This document shows, piece after piece, positions 38,249-46,137 of a DNA stretch of 64,000 nucleotides (positions are counted from its first letter, which is position 1; each line of letters begins with the position of its first letter). A model generated the notes under the pieces. That model saw nothing but the letters and a program-made list of their open reading frames with translations. It made no database searches and had not been told where the DNA came from. The position numbers and the translations under genes were made by a program. Source of the DNA: an uncultured Pelagibacteraceae bacterium (GTDB lineage: Bacteria > Pseudomonadota > Alphaproteobacteria > Pelagibacterales > Pelagibacteraceae); NCBI GenBank assembly GCA_902574215.1, contig CACGMR010000001.1, positions 62,001-126,000 on the forward strand. Reading direction: 5' to 3'.

Positions 38249-38649
38249 TGCTATATTTTGCTTATGGAAGTAATCTTCATCACTTTCAGATGAAGCGAAG
38301 ATGTAAAGATAGTGTTTTTTTAAAAAAAATAAATTTAAAAGATTTCAGATTAACATTTAGAAGCAAGTACAGAGCTGCAGATATAGAGCCAAAAAAAAAA
38401 TCTATTGTACCAGGTGCGTTATTTGAAATTTCTAAAAGTGATGAAAAAAAATTAGATGTTTATGAGGATTTTCCAAATTTATATAAAAAACATTACTTTT
38501 ATTATTATGGAAAAAAAATTATGACATATACCATGGTAAGAAAAACACCATTTAAATTTCCAACAGAAAGATACCTAAATATAGTGAAACGAGGTTATAA
38601 AGATTGTAAATTAGATATTAAATTTCTTAAACAAGCATTAAAAATTTAA
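38248..38649 (+). CDS. Gamma-glutamylcyclotransferase-family protein
   Basis: A 133-residue GGCT/AIG2-like protein. YFAYGSNLH at the N-terminus is the substrate-binding signature (YGSN), and VPGALFEIS followed by DVYEDFPNLYKKH gives the region with the expected acidic catalytic residue. Such proteins cleave gamma-glutamyl peptides to 5-oxoproline or act on related amide bonds. The true substrate is unknown. It is coupled to the CinA-like gene by a one-base overlap. Confidence 0.87.
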   Translation: MLYFAYGSNLHHFQMKRRCKDSVFLKKINLKDFRLTFRSKYRAADIEPKKKSIVPGALFEISKSDEKKLDVYEDFPNLYKKHYFYYYGKKIMTYTMVRKTPFKFPTERYLNIVKRGYKDCKLDIKFLKQALKI

Positions 38650-38691
38650 TATATTGTTATTTACCAGTTTTAAAAAAAATAAGATTTAATT

Positions 38692-39285
38692 ATGCGTTAT
38701 AAAAAAAATAATACTAAATATTCCTTAAAGAAGTCAATCAATCAACATCAGACTGTATTTGAAAATTTACATAAAAATGAAAAAACCATAGTTGGTTGTA
38801 TAAAATTAATTGTTCAACAATTAAGAAAAAAAGGAAAAATTTTAATTTGTGGTAATGGAGGATCTGCTGCAGATGCACAACATTTGGTTGCTGAGCTTTT
38901 AGTAAGATTGAAACCTAATAGTAATAGAGCTCCTTTGCCAGCTATATCTTTGGCTATGGACACCTCTACAATTACTGCCTGCTCAAATGATTTGGGTTAT
39001 GACAATCTTTTCTCAAGGAATTTTAAAGCCTTACATAATAAAAATGATATTTTGATTGTAATTTCAACATCAGGAAATTCAAAAAATATTATTAATGTTC
39101 TTAAAGAGGCAAAAAAAAATAAAATAATAACCATAGGTTTTCTAGGTTCTGGTGGTGGTAAAGCTAAAAAATTTTGCCGTAAATCAATAATAGTCAAATC
39201 TAACAATGTAGCGCGTATACAAGAGGCGCATATTTTTTTAGGACATTACATTATTGAACAAGTGGAAAATAACTTTTTTAATTAA
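38692..39285 (+). CDS. gmhA: Phosphoheptose isomerase GmhA
   Basis: A 197-residue SIS-domain enzyme that converts sedoheptulose-7-P to glycero-manno-heptose-7-P. CGNGGSAADAQHLVAELL is the family signature, AMDTSTITACSNDLGY the active-site loop and VISTSGNSKNII the second phosphate site. The rest of a heptose route (HddA-like kinase at 58.7 kb, nucleotidyltransferase at 63.9 kb) lies on the other side of the tRNA island, so the pathway appears split by it. Overlaps convergently with the ColD-like gene by four bases. Confidence 0.93.
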   Translation: MRYKKNNTKYSLKKSINQHQTVFENLHKNEKTIVGCIKLIVQQLRKKGKILICGNGGSAADAQHLVAELLVRLKPNSNRAPLPAISLAMDTSTITACSNDLGYDNLFSRNFKALHNKNDILIVISTSGNSKNIINVLKEAKKNKIITIGFLGSGGGKAKKFCRKSIIVKSNNVARIQEAHIFLGHYIIEQVENNFFN

Positions 39286-40457
39286 AAGGCAGAATTTAAA
39301 ATATCACAAATTTTTTTTATTTTTTCTTTTTTTAAATTTGGATAATTGCCAATGTAATAAGAAAAATCATGAATGTGTTGAACTTCTTTAAAATTTTTTA
39401 AATTAATTTTTGATATATATTTTTTTACATAGGGTTGTAATAGTTGGTTGCCACCACCAGCCATTCCACGTCTAAACTCAATATTATTCTTATTCATTAC
39501 GTTTTCGAGTTTATTTCTATTATAATTACTTTTTTTTCTAAGAATTAATGTAAAAGCGTAATTGCAACTACCTTTTGTTTTAAAGTCGGTTCTAAATTTA
39601 GAATTATCAATAAATTTTAAAAAAAAATCAAAATTTTTAATTCTTTTTTTATTATTTGAGTTCAATTTTTTTAATTGACTAATACCTATCAAAGCTCCAA
39701 TCTCGTTATTTCTCATATTAAAACCAGGAAGCATAAAAACAAATTTAGAATTTAACCTTTTATATTTAGATAAAATTTGACTTTGCCTTTTTTGGTTTCC
39801 AATTTCTCTCAGCATGCCGTGAGATCTTATCATTCTTGCATACTCATATATTTTTTTGTCATTAGTTGAAATCATGCCACCCTCTATTGTTGACATATGA
39901 TGAGCATAATAAAATGAAAAATTTGACATTAAACCAAAAGTGCCTAATTTTTTTCCCTTAAATGTAGCTCCATGAGATTCACAAACATCTTCTATTATAG
40001 GTATATTTCTTTTTTTTAGTTCTTTAAGTAAATTTTCACTAAATGAATTAAATCCCAGAACATGTGTTATAAAAACTGCTCTGGTTTTTTTTGAAATTTT
40101 TCTTAGCACTTGATCCTCATTCATTCCTAAATTTTTAGGATTTATATCAACAAAGATTGGTTTAAAATTATTTAATATAACTGAACTTATGTCAGAAACC
40201 CATGTGAGAGTGGGCACAATTACTTCACCAGTTCCATATATTTCTCTAAGTATGAACATGGACAGAAAATTAGCTGATGAACCAGAATTTACAAAAGTAC
40301 TATACTTTACACCAAGCCAATTTGACCAATTTTTCTCAAATTTTCTTACAAATTTTGATTGAGTTAAAATAGGGTTGCTTGAATTTAATAATTTTTTAAC
40401 ACCAATAAAATCAGTTTTATCAAAATTATTGGTCATTAACTTGTGTTCAAATTTCAT
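39282..40457 (-). CDS. DegT-family PLP protein, His in place of Lys (ColD/RfbH-like 3-dehydratase)
   Basis: A 391-residue fold-type I protein of the DegT/DnrJ/EryC1 group. The segment SFYYAHHMSTIEGG (from residue 181) has His186 where sugar aminotransferases have the PLP-binding Lys. Replacement of this Lys by His is known from ColD and from RfbH/E1, which remove the 3-hydroxyl of keto-deoxysugars (PAHHITMGEGG in those). RfbH needs an iron-sulfur cluster with a CxC motif, and no such motif is present, so it is closer to ColD in chemistry. FVNSGSSANFL and EDVCESHGA are conserved sites. It belongs to the surface-sugar genes. Confidence 0.85.
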   Translation of the reverse strand: MKFEHKLMTNNFDKTDFIGVKKLLNSSNPILTQSKFVRKFEKNWSNWLGVKYSTFVNSGSSANFLSMFILREIYGTGEVIVPTLTWVSDISSVILNNFKPIFVDINPKNLGMNEDQVLRKISKKTRAVFITHVLGFNSFSENLLKELKKRNIPIIEDVCESHGATFKGKKLGTFGLMSNFSFYYAHHMSTIEGGMISTNDKKIYEYARMIRSHGMLREIGNQKRQSQILSKYKRLNSKFVFMLPGFNMRNNEIGALIGISQLKKLNSNNKKRIKNFDFFLKFIDNSKFRTDFKTKGSCNYAFTLILRKKSNYNRNKLENVMNKNNIEFRRGMAGGGNQLLQPYVKKYISKINLKNFKEVQHIHDFSYYIGNYPNLKKEKIKKICDILNSAF

Positions 40458-40561
40458 AAAATATAAATTTAATATTTTTATATATACATATTTTAAAATA
40501 TGTAACCAGCTAATAACATTGCATGTAAGTTATATTAAAGTAATATTGTATATATAAATTA

Positions 40562-40675
40562 AAAAATTTTACTTATTCCTCTTGTTCAATTATAAATATT
40601 AGCATAAACACCCATGAAATTCATTAATGCCCTCGTGGTGAAATTGGTAGACACAAAGGACTTAAAAGCCGAGGG
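40562..40675 (+). pseudogene. tRNA-Leu(UAA) promoter and 5' half, copy A
   Basis: Bases 40562-40667 match the 106 bases at 53501-53606 almost exactly: promoter region plus tRNA from GCCCTCG (40629) to CTTAAAA of the anticodon loop (40661-40667). Then GCCGAGGG (40668-40675), like the 3' acceptor side, replaces the rest of the tRNA. The product could not be a working tRNA. The chromosomal sequence left of it differs from the left flanks of the other two copies, so this is likely the original 5' half, left behind by integration. Confidence 0.88.
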
Positions 40676-40817
40676 ATAGAAGTTAAAGTCAGTCCATAGT
40701 AGTCCAAGATAGTCTAAAACATCCTATAAAATCTCATAAGTTTAATTTGGCTTTCAATTAAGATTAGAAAATAAGACTTAATTAATTTGTGAAAACCAGC
40801 ACAAGACCAGCACATAG
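40676..40817 (+). repeat. Left arm of module 1
   Basis: About 140 bases homologous to 52220-52360. Next to the core is a 10-bp-periodic array: AGTCC at 40691 and 40701, then AGTCT at 40711. The arm ends in two ACCAGCAC 8-mers (40795-40802 and 40806-40813), 11 bp apart, the same pair as at 52070-52088. Spacing of one helical turn suggests protein-binding arm sites. A shared TAAGATTAGAAAATAA segment lies between. Confidence 0.7.
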
Positions 40818-40843
40818 AATGATAAATATTGTATAGTAAAATA

Positions 40844-40915
40844 ATGAAAAAACTTTTAGGGATCGTGATTCTTGGTTTATTCTTCAGTGGGAATTCTTTT
40901 AGGGAGGTAAGTTAA
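40844..40915 (+). CDS. 23-residue signal-peptide-like leader ORF
   Basis: Encodes a Met-Lys-Lys-Leu-Leu-Gly start, a hydrophobic stretch and ...FREVS, then a stop whose last base is the A of the prsW ATG. The first 17 bases equal those of the secreted-protein gene at 52572. It looks like a signal peptide cut off from its mature part. It contains GGGAGG, the ribosome binding site for prsW, so its translation may be coupled to it. It may be a remnant rather than a functional peptide. Confidence 0.4.
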   Translation: MKKLLGIVILGLFFSGNSFREVS

Positions 40916-41703
40916 TGCATTTTCTTTACATTTTAGCGGCAATTCTGCCAGCTATTTTAATTTTAATTTACTCTTATAAGCAAGACTCTTTTCCTGAACC
41001 ACCAAAAATAGTTTTTAAAACTTTCCTTTTTGGTTGCGCAACAATTCTTGGAATAGATTTAATAATATCAGAACTAGATAGTTTTAGTGATAACAATTTA
41101 AGCGGAGAAACATATAATTTTTTTGATACTTTTATAAGAGCGGCTTTTGTAGAGGAGTTTTTTAAATTTTGTGTAATTGTTTTTTATTGCACAAGAAAAA
41201 CAGCTTTTGATGAACCAATGGATGGTTTAGTTTATGGTATAGCGGCATCTTTAGGTTTTGCAGCTTACGAGAATATCGGTTATGTACTTTATTTTTATAA
41301 AGAACCATCATTTGAAATTGCTATATTTAGAGCTTTTACGGCTGTTCCAATGCATGCTCTTTGTGGAATTATGATGGGATTTTTAATTTCAAAATGTATT
41401 TTTGAAAAAAAAAATAATTACATGAATTTAATTTTAGCCCTTCTGATACCTGTTAGTATGCATGGGTTATATAATTTTAGTTTCACGAGTGAATTAATTT
41501 CACACCAATTAGCATATATGCTGTTGTTTATATTTACCATTATAACAATCATCATGTTTAAAAGTTTAAAAAAGAAACAAAAAAAAGGTATAATATTCAA
41601 TAAAAAATACTTTACGATTTCACTTTATAATTTTGTACAAGTTTCTACAGGGATTTTAATTTTTTACTTAGGATTGAATTATTTGGTCTCAATTACAATT
41701 TAA
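40915..41703 (+). CDS. PrsW-family intramembrane metalloprotease
   Basis: A 262-residue membrane protein with about seven helices and the PrsW motifs: AAFVEEFFKF (Glu80-Glu81), AASLGFAAYENIGYV (Glu119), AVPMHALCGIMMGF (His147) and IPVSMHGLYNF in the last third. PrsW cleaves anti-sigma factors in Bacillus, while many homologs of this group have unknown targets. A strong GGGAGG ribosome binding site lies eight bases upstream. It is the first gene of the island and overlaps convergently with the next gene by four bases. Confidence 0.87.
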   Translation: MHFLYILAAILPAILILIYSYKQDSFPEPPKIVFKTFLFGCATILGIDLIISELDSFSDNNLSGETYNFFDTFIRAAFVEEFFKFCVIVFYCTRKTAFDEPMDGLVYGIAASLGFAAYENIGYVLYFYKEPSFEIAIFRAFTAVPMHALCGIMMGFLISKCIFEKKNNYMNLILALLIPVSMHGLYNFSFTSELISHQLAYMLLFIFTIITIIMFKSLKKKQKKGIIFNKKYFTISLYNFVQVSTGILIFYLGLNYLVSITI

Positions 41704-42167
41704 TTTTTTTTATCAATAGAAATTTTTAATTTCATTATTTTGTTTTCTATAGACTTAATAGAGTCAAAAATCTCTTTTTTTTCAATTGCACTTATCTCTT
41801 CACCTTTATCACTTTTTGGATCCTGAGCTTTTTTAATTACTTCAACAAGTTTTCCATGAAGAATAGTAAATTTTACTAAAACAGCGTCTAAATCATCATC
41901 ATTATGTTGATCAATATTTGTAAAATTTGAAGACATTATGTACTCATGTGAGTTTAGTAGAGGAGGAGCTTTCTTCTTTTTAATACATGCTAAATCTAAT
42001 TTAATGCTATCATTATGGTCTATTTGTTGAGGTTGATCTGGGTCGCTGCATTTTCTTAAAAAGGAAACACCTTTACCAATAGCTTCTTCGATTTCGTCTT
42101 CACTTAAAATTTTGATAACTTCAGCTACACCATTTTCTATAGATGAGATCTTTCTTATCTTTGCCAT
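41700..42167 (-). CDS. Hypothetical cytoplasmic protein, 155 residues
   Basis: Not recognised. Soluble, charged, no signal peptide. N-terminal half is SEDEIEEAIGKGVSFLRKC followed by a Lys-rich loop (CIKKKKAPPLLNSHEY), and the C-terminal half is helical, ending in a probable coiled coil (FDSIKSIENKIMKLKISIDK). Codon use and size are compatible with a real gene. Its promoter side (42168-42281) faces a small membrane-protein gene on the other strand and contains a TTTGTCCAA element also found elsewhere in the island. Confidence 0.6.
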   Translation of the reverse strand: MAKIRKISSIENGVAEVIKILSEDEIEEAIGKGVSFLRKCSDPDQPQQIDHNDSIKLDLACIKKKKAPPLLNSHEYIMSSNFTNIDQHNDDDLDAVLVKFTILHGKLVEVIKKAQDPKSDKGEEISAIEKKEIFDSIKSIENKIMKLKISIDKKN

Positions 42168-42239
42168 AAGATATTCTTATAATTAAATAAACATTTATAA
42201 AATCACTAATTTATATATTTGTCCAAAATTAATACTGAA

Positions 42240-42272
42240 ATTACACAATAATATTAAAAATTATAGTGTAAT
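42240..42272 (+). promoter_or_regulatory. 7-bp inverted repeat before a small gene
   Basis: ATTACAC (42240-42246) and GTGTAAT (42266-42272) form an inverted repeat with a 19-base AT-rich spacer, ten bases before the ATG at 42282. It may be an operator or part of the promoter. The nearby TTTGTCCAA (42218-42226) matches two sites at 44750-44788. Confidence 0.3.
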
Positions 42273-42281
42273 AGAATTGGT

Positions 42282-42389
42282 ATGAAATTAAACGCCAAAA
42301 AAGATAAAAAGATAATGAGAAGGGTATTTGTTATTACTTTGGCTATGATATTAGCTGCCACCATCATATCTACTGCTTACAGTCTGTAA
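42282..42389 (+). CDS. Small single-helix membrane protein, 35 residues
   Basis: A short frame that codes for a basic N-terminus (MKLNAKKDKKIMRR) and one hydrophobic helix of about 20 residues, ending STAYSL. This charge pattern fits a single-pass membrane peptide with the N-terminus in the cytoplasm. The remainder of the 42168-42446 gap holds only the elements listed. No family is known to me. Confidence 0.45.
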   Translation: MKLNAKKDKKIMRRVFVITLAMILAATIISTAYSL

Positions 42390-42446
42390 AATATTTTAAA
42401 TTATAGGATTAAATGGGCTTTTTTTTTATTTCGTATACATTAGTGT

Positions 42447-43874
42447 TTGTATGTGAAATTTTTTAAACATTTATTCCTTATAATTTGTATTTTGTGCTCA
42501 CAACAATTAGTTGCAAGTGAATGTGAAAACTTTGAGAATAAAGTTTTATCTATTCCTTATCCAGAAAATGGAATGGTTACAGCAGGTGAACAGGCCAGAA
42601 ACGATCTCGGGATATTTTTTCATCAGGAATATGATTATGACAAAGATGTAATTAAAATTAAGAGAGATAAAAATAATTACCCTATTTTAAAATTTTCATT
42701 TTTCGAAAAGAATTTAGAGCCAAGTAGCTCAATTATTAAAATTGATGAACAAGATATTTCTAAATTAACCAAAAATGAAATTGAAAATCTTCTAGATAAA
42801 AAAGAGGTTAAAATTTCTACATTACAAGAATCATATGTTGTTAAAGCAGATAAATACGATCTATACCCTTTTGAATTAGAGTTCTTTAACATTACTGCAA
42901 TCGACGAGATAAAAACAAAAGAAGGTGAGTTTACTCTAGATTATAACTTTCAAGTATCTCATGAAAGGCCTGATTGGATTGAGGCTGGTAGAGAAATTGG
43001 AAATTTTACATATTGTTCATTGGAGAAAATTCATGAAAGCAATAAAATTTTTTCCCCTATTGGAGATTATGAATATTTAGTGCAAATAGGTTATGATCAA
43101 GACAAATCTTTTGCTGCCTATGAGCAAAGTTATTATGCAGATTTAGACAAAACATATTCTCTTGCCACTCGATCAGGTGTTGCAAGAATAAAGTCAGATT
43201 TTAATTTAAAAAAATTTCCTTTTGATGAACAGGTGTTGATAATTGAGCTATTTCCACCTTATGGAATAGTTTATAATGAGGACAACTATTACCCCAAACC
43301 ATTCATCACATCATTTGTACCAAGAAATAATGTTTATTTAGATTTAATAAAATACAAAAATGAAAACTTTTTAAAAGAATGGACTGTTAAAAAAACAGAA
43401 ATTGACAACATTTTGTATAAAACTAAATCAGCTTCACTGTTTGATAGAAGTAAAATTAAAGAAGCTATAGAAGATAGAATTCAAATAAAAATTACTGTTG
43501 AGAGAAATATTAACTATTTTATTTTTAAAATAATAATTCCAGTATTTTTAATTTTATCAATTGCGTGGTCTGTAATGTGGATACCACCAAATCAAGTTGA
43601 GTCCAGACTTACAACATCGATTGTAGCATTACTTGCTTTAATTGCTTATAACTTTGTCTTCAATGAAGACATCCCAAAATTATCTTATCTAACAAGCTTG
43701 GATAGATACATTTTATTATCTTATTTATTCTGTGCTATTCCAACTTTTCTAACTATCTATTTTAGTAGATTGACCAAAAAAGATTATAAAATTGCGATAG
43801 CTATCAATAAAAAATCAAGACTATTTGGAATTATTATTTATTTAGTTTCTATAATTATTATTTTCACAATTTAA
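42447..43874 (+). CDS. Pentameric ligand-gated ion channel with N-terminal PDZ-like domain
   Basis: A 475-residue (or 473 from GTG at 42453) Cys-loop-type receptor homolog. After a signal peptide (1-24), residues 80-135 resemble a PDZ domain (IIKIDEQDISKLTKNEI then LL). The extracellular beta-sandwich (140-345) contains DFNLKKFPFDEQ, the hallmark at the cys-loop, without cysteines as in other bacteria. Four helices follow: M1 355-379 with the conserved Pro (IIPVF), M2 from ESRLTTSIVALLALIAYNFV, which aligns with GLIC and has a Glu at its start typical of cation pores, then M3 with PKLSYLTSLDRY just before it, and M4 455-475. A homopentameric channel in the inner membrane is expected. Ligand unknown. 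Confidence 0.87.
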   Translation: MYVKFFKHLFLIICILCSQQLVASECENFENKVLSIPYPENGMVTAGEQARNDLGIFFHQEYDYDKDVIKIKRDKNNYPILKFSFFEKNLEPSSSIIKIDEQDISKLTKNEIENLLDKKEVKISTLQESYVVKADKYDLYPFELEFFNITAIDEIKTKEGEFTLDYNFQVSHERPDWIEAGREIGNFTYCSLEKIHESNKIFSPIGDYEYLVQIGYDQDKSFAAYEQSYYADLDKTYSLATRSGVARIKSDFNLKKFPFDEQVLIIELFPPYGIVYNEDNYYPKPFITSFVPRNNVYLDLIKYKNENFLKEWTVKKTEIDNILYKTKSASLFDRSKIKEAIEDRIQIKITVERNINYFIFKIIIPVFLILSIAWSVMWIPPNQVESRLTTSIVALLALIAYNFVFNEDIPKLSYLTSLDRYILLSYLFCAIPTFLTIYFSRLTKKDYKIAIAINKKSRLFGIIIYLVSIIIIFTI

Positions 43875-44731
43875 CCAGTTAAACCATCACGTTTAGCTTT
43901 ATAACACTTATCTTTGATATTTTCTTTAAATTGAATATTTTTATTAGCATTAATAATTTTCTCAGGATTATTATATCTATCGTGAACAAAAAATTGATTA
44001 TCATGAATAATAAAATAATCTGTTGGGTACGAATCTGATGTAAAGGGTTTTGTTGACATCACCTTAAGAGGATTTTCATCATATAAAACTAAAAGTTCCT
44101 GTTTTGTGAATTCCCTTGTGTAAGTTTTGATAAACTTATAATTTGTTAAATAAGCTCTATTAATATCATTTTCATTATTTAAAATAATTGTAAAGTAGAA
44201 TATTTCGTTTGTATTTTTACAAACTAATAGCAATTTTTTATTAATTTTTGGTTTACTAAAATACTCTGAGGTTTGGTAAATTTTTCCTGTCCATGATTTT
44301 TGAATATATGGAGAAATTATAAAATCTTTTTCCTCAGCAGAAAAATTAAAATCAAATAAATCAAATAAGTTTTCCGAATATTTGCTAGCTTTTTTCCCTA
44401 ATTTTGAGATAGTTACACCGTGGTTTAATCCAATTTCCACATTAGATTTATTTAAAGCCTGATCTAAATGATAATTGTGTGTGTCTTTTGTGACTTTATT
44501 GAAAATAATATCTTGATCTAGCTTTGTCTTAATTTTTTCTATACTTTTAGTTGGTGTATTCATTGCAGCTTCATCAGCAACATTTTTTCCACCCTTAAAT
44601 AAATCGTCAAAAAAAGAAGGTATACCTTCAATAAATTCTTTAAACAATCTTACTTTACCTGCGTGCGCATTACCAAAAACACATGTTGTAAGAAATAATA
44701 TAATTAAAAAAAAATTAATTTTTTTTTTCAT
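43871..44731 (-). CDS. Hypothetical secreted protein, 286 residues
   Basis: Not recognised. A clear signal peptide of about 24 residues ends in NAHA. The mature part starts with an amphipathic stretch (EFIEGIPSFFDDLFKGG), then a helical region with ISKLGKKASKYSENLFDLF and a beta-rich C-terminal half with several Tyr/Phe residues, and ends in CYKAKRDGLTG. Likely periplasmic. It ends four bases inside the convergent channel gene and is divergent from the TDIFGN protein. Confidence 0.6.
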   Translation of the reverse strand: MKKKINFFLIILFLTTCVFGNAHAGKVRLFKEFIEGIPSFFDDLFKGGKNVADEAAMNTPTKSIEKIKTKLDQDIIFNKVTKDTHNYHLDQALNKSNVEIGLNHGVTISKLGKKASKYSENLFDLFDFNFSAEEKDFIISPYIQKSWTGKIYQTSEYFSKPKINKKLLLVCKNTNEIFYFTIILNNENDINRAYLTNYKFIKTYTREFTKQELLVLYDENPLKVMSTKPFTSDSYPTDYFIIHDNQFFVHDRYNNPEKIINANKNIQFKENIKDKCYKAKRDGLTG

Positions 44732-44749
44732 CCAAAATTCTAATTAAAA

Positions 44750-44788
44750 TTGGACAAATTATATCTATATTTTTAAGTGTTTGTCCAA
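44750..44788. promoter_or_regulatory. TTGGACAAA / TTTGTCCAA inverted repeat
   Basis: TTGGACAAA (44750-44758) and its exact reverse complement (44780-44788) lie in the 132-bp divergent gap between the two secreted-protein genes, with centres 30 bp apart (about three helical turns). The same half-site is at 42218-42226, and TTTGGACA is at 50369-50376, all in intergenic or start regions of the island. Candidate operator for a common regulator. Confidence 0.4.
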
Positions 44789-44863
44789 AAAAAACTATTC
44801 AATTACACAAGATTATCTAACTAAAAAATGTATTTTGAATTCATGAAAACAAAGGAGAAAACA

Positions 44864-45115
44864 ATGAAAAAACTAACTTTAATACCAATTGTATTTACTA
44901 CATTTTTTTTAATACAATTTGCAATACCAACACAGTCTGTAGCACAAATAACTTGTTCAACAGATATTTTTGGAAATACACGTTGTGTAGATCGAGATTC
45001 AGGTAGTAGCTCTACTACAAGCACTGATATATTTGGAAACGATAATACAACTTTTAGTGATGGCAGTACAATGCAATGTAGAACTGATATTTTTGGAAAC
45101 TATGTTTGTAATTAA
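44864..45115 (+). CDS. Small secreted protein with three TDIFGN repeats
   Basis: An 83-residue protein starting at ATG 44864, chosen over an upstream ATG (44828) because AAGGAG (44852-44857) lies six bases before it and because a normal signal peptide follows (hydrophobic to about residue 27, cleaved near SVAQ). The mature part has three repeats of about 20 residues with the core TDIFGN, two of them framed by cysteines: CSTDIFGNTRC, TSTDIFGNDNT and CRTDIFGNYVC. Probably periplasmic or surface exposed with Cys-bridged loops. Function unknown. A terminator hairpin follows. Confidence 0.65.
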   Translation: MKKLTLIPIVFTTFFLIQFAIPTQSVAQITCSTDIFGNTRCVDRDSGSSSTTSTDIFGNDNTTFSDGSTMQCRTDIFGNYVCN

Positions 45116-45124
45116 TAAAAAAAA

Positions 45125-45153
45125 TAAATCTCCCTATTATTTAGGGAGATTTA
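45125..45153 (+). terminator. Hairpin after the TDIFGN gene
   Basis: TAAATCTCCCTA, loop TTATT, TAGGGAGATTTA: a 12-bp perfect stem at 45125-45153, followed only by TTTAAAT-like sequence, so the U-run is short. Similarly A-rich on the left, it could act in both directions. Confidence 0.6.
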
Positions 45154-45160
45154 AATAATC

Positions 45161-45346
45161 ATGAAAAGAAGAAAAAAAACTGAATTTTACTTATTAAGAA
45201 AAAGAAGTCTTTCTGAAGGTGACTTATTTATTACCGATTATATTCGAACAAAACAAAGATTAGAAATTTTAGAAGAGCGGTTAACCCAATTGAATAACCT
45301 TATTAATGATAAGGAAATATTAGTAGATGATGACAAAAAAAATTAA
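45161..45346 (+). CDS. Small basic hypothetical protein, 61 residues
   Basis: Not recognised. A basic N-terminus (MKRRKKTEFYLLRKR) is followed by a helical stretch with leucines at heptad spacing (TKQRLEILEERLTQLNNLIND) suggesting a short coiled coil. No membrane helix. It lies 58 bases before the GrpE-like gene, so it might be the first gene of that operon, or independent, because a strong hairpin separates it from the gene before. Confidence 0.5.
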   Translation: MKRRKKTEFYLLRKRSLSEGDLFITDYIRTKQRLEILEERLTQLNNLINDKEILVDDDKKN

Positions 45347-45403
45347 AACTTTAATGATAGACAACACTTCCTATAATATGATTAACTATCTACTGGTAAA
45401 AAA

Positions 45404-46120
45404 ATGAGTCTATTACAATATTTATTCTTAGGGTTAATTATAATAGCTTTAATTTTAGTAATTATATTATTCCTAAAACTTTACCAAAAAATTAAAAGCT
45501 CTGACAAAGATAGTATAAATTTAATTCAATTTCCTAAAGAAACCGAAAATAAGCTAGATCACTTTATAAATTTTGCAAAAAATGATCACCATAATTTAGT
45601 TAATGAATTTAAAAAAACTCAAAAATATTCAGATACATTAATTAAAGAACTTGATAATAAAATTTCTCCATTTGAAAAAGTAGCTAGAGAAAAAAATGAC
45701 GAACTCAAAGAGTATAAGAAAGGATATGAGTACTCAAGATATAAGGCACTTTTGGATGGTATCATTGAAACAATAATATTTATTGAAAATGCAGAAAGCA
45801 AAATAAATCCAAATGACGAAATTGCTAAATCTTATTTTCAAAGTACGAAAGATAAATTACTAATTATATTAAATAATTCTGGCATCGAACCTTTTGTTCC
45901 AGAACTCAATATTCAAAGTTTAGATCACCAAGGTTGTGAGGTAGATATAAATACTGAGCCAACAGACAAAAAAGAAAAAAATAATTTAATACACTCTGTG
46001 GTTGCCAAAGGTTACAAGCTAAATCTTAAAGACGGTACAGTTAATTACATAAAAAAAGCATTAGTTAAAGTTTATGAATTTGATAATCAAAATGTTGATA
46101 ATGAAAAAAAAAATATATAA
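45404..46120 (+). CDS. Membrane-anchored GrpE-like nucleotide exchange factor
   Basis: A 238-residue protein with one N-terminal transmembrane helix (residues 5-25), a long helical coiled region (35-150) and a GrpE-type C-terminal beta-wing (about 170-228: GIEPFVPELNIQSLDHQGCEVD, quoted only to VPELN, and SVVAKGYKLN, NYIKKALVKVYE). GrpE normally is soluble and dimeric and releases ADP from DnaK. The membrane anchor is unusual. It lies 17 bases before the Hsp70 gene, a strong context for the call. The conserved wing is weaker than in housekeeping GrpE. Confidence 0.72.
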   Translation: MSLLQYLFLGLIIIALILVIILFLKLYQKIKSSDKDSINLIQFPKETENKLDHFINFAKNDHHNLVNEFKKTQKYSDTLIKELDNKISPFEKVAREKNDELKEYKKGYEYSRYKALLDGIIETIIFIENAESKINPNDEIAKSYFQSTKDKLLIILNNSGIEPFVPELNIQSLDHQGCEVDINTEPTDKKEKNNLIHSVVAKGYKLNLKDGTVNYIKKALVKVYEFDNQNVDNEKKNI

Positions 46121-46137
46121 GTTTTTAATTAATATTT

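Noticed and set aside
40458..40557. Possible small gene between the ColD-like gene and the island
   Set aside because: The plus-strand frame there runs through the 5' part of the ColD-like gene and is low in plausible sequence; nothing else is seen in this AT-rich gap.
40629..40675. Functional second tRNA-Leu
   Set aside because: It lacks the anticodon 3' stem, variable arm and T-arm, so it cannot be a working tRNA; the same holds for 52173-52219.
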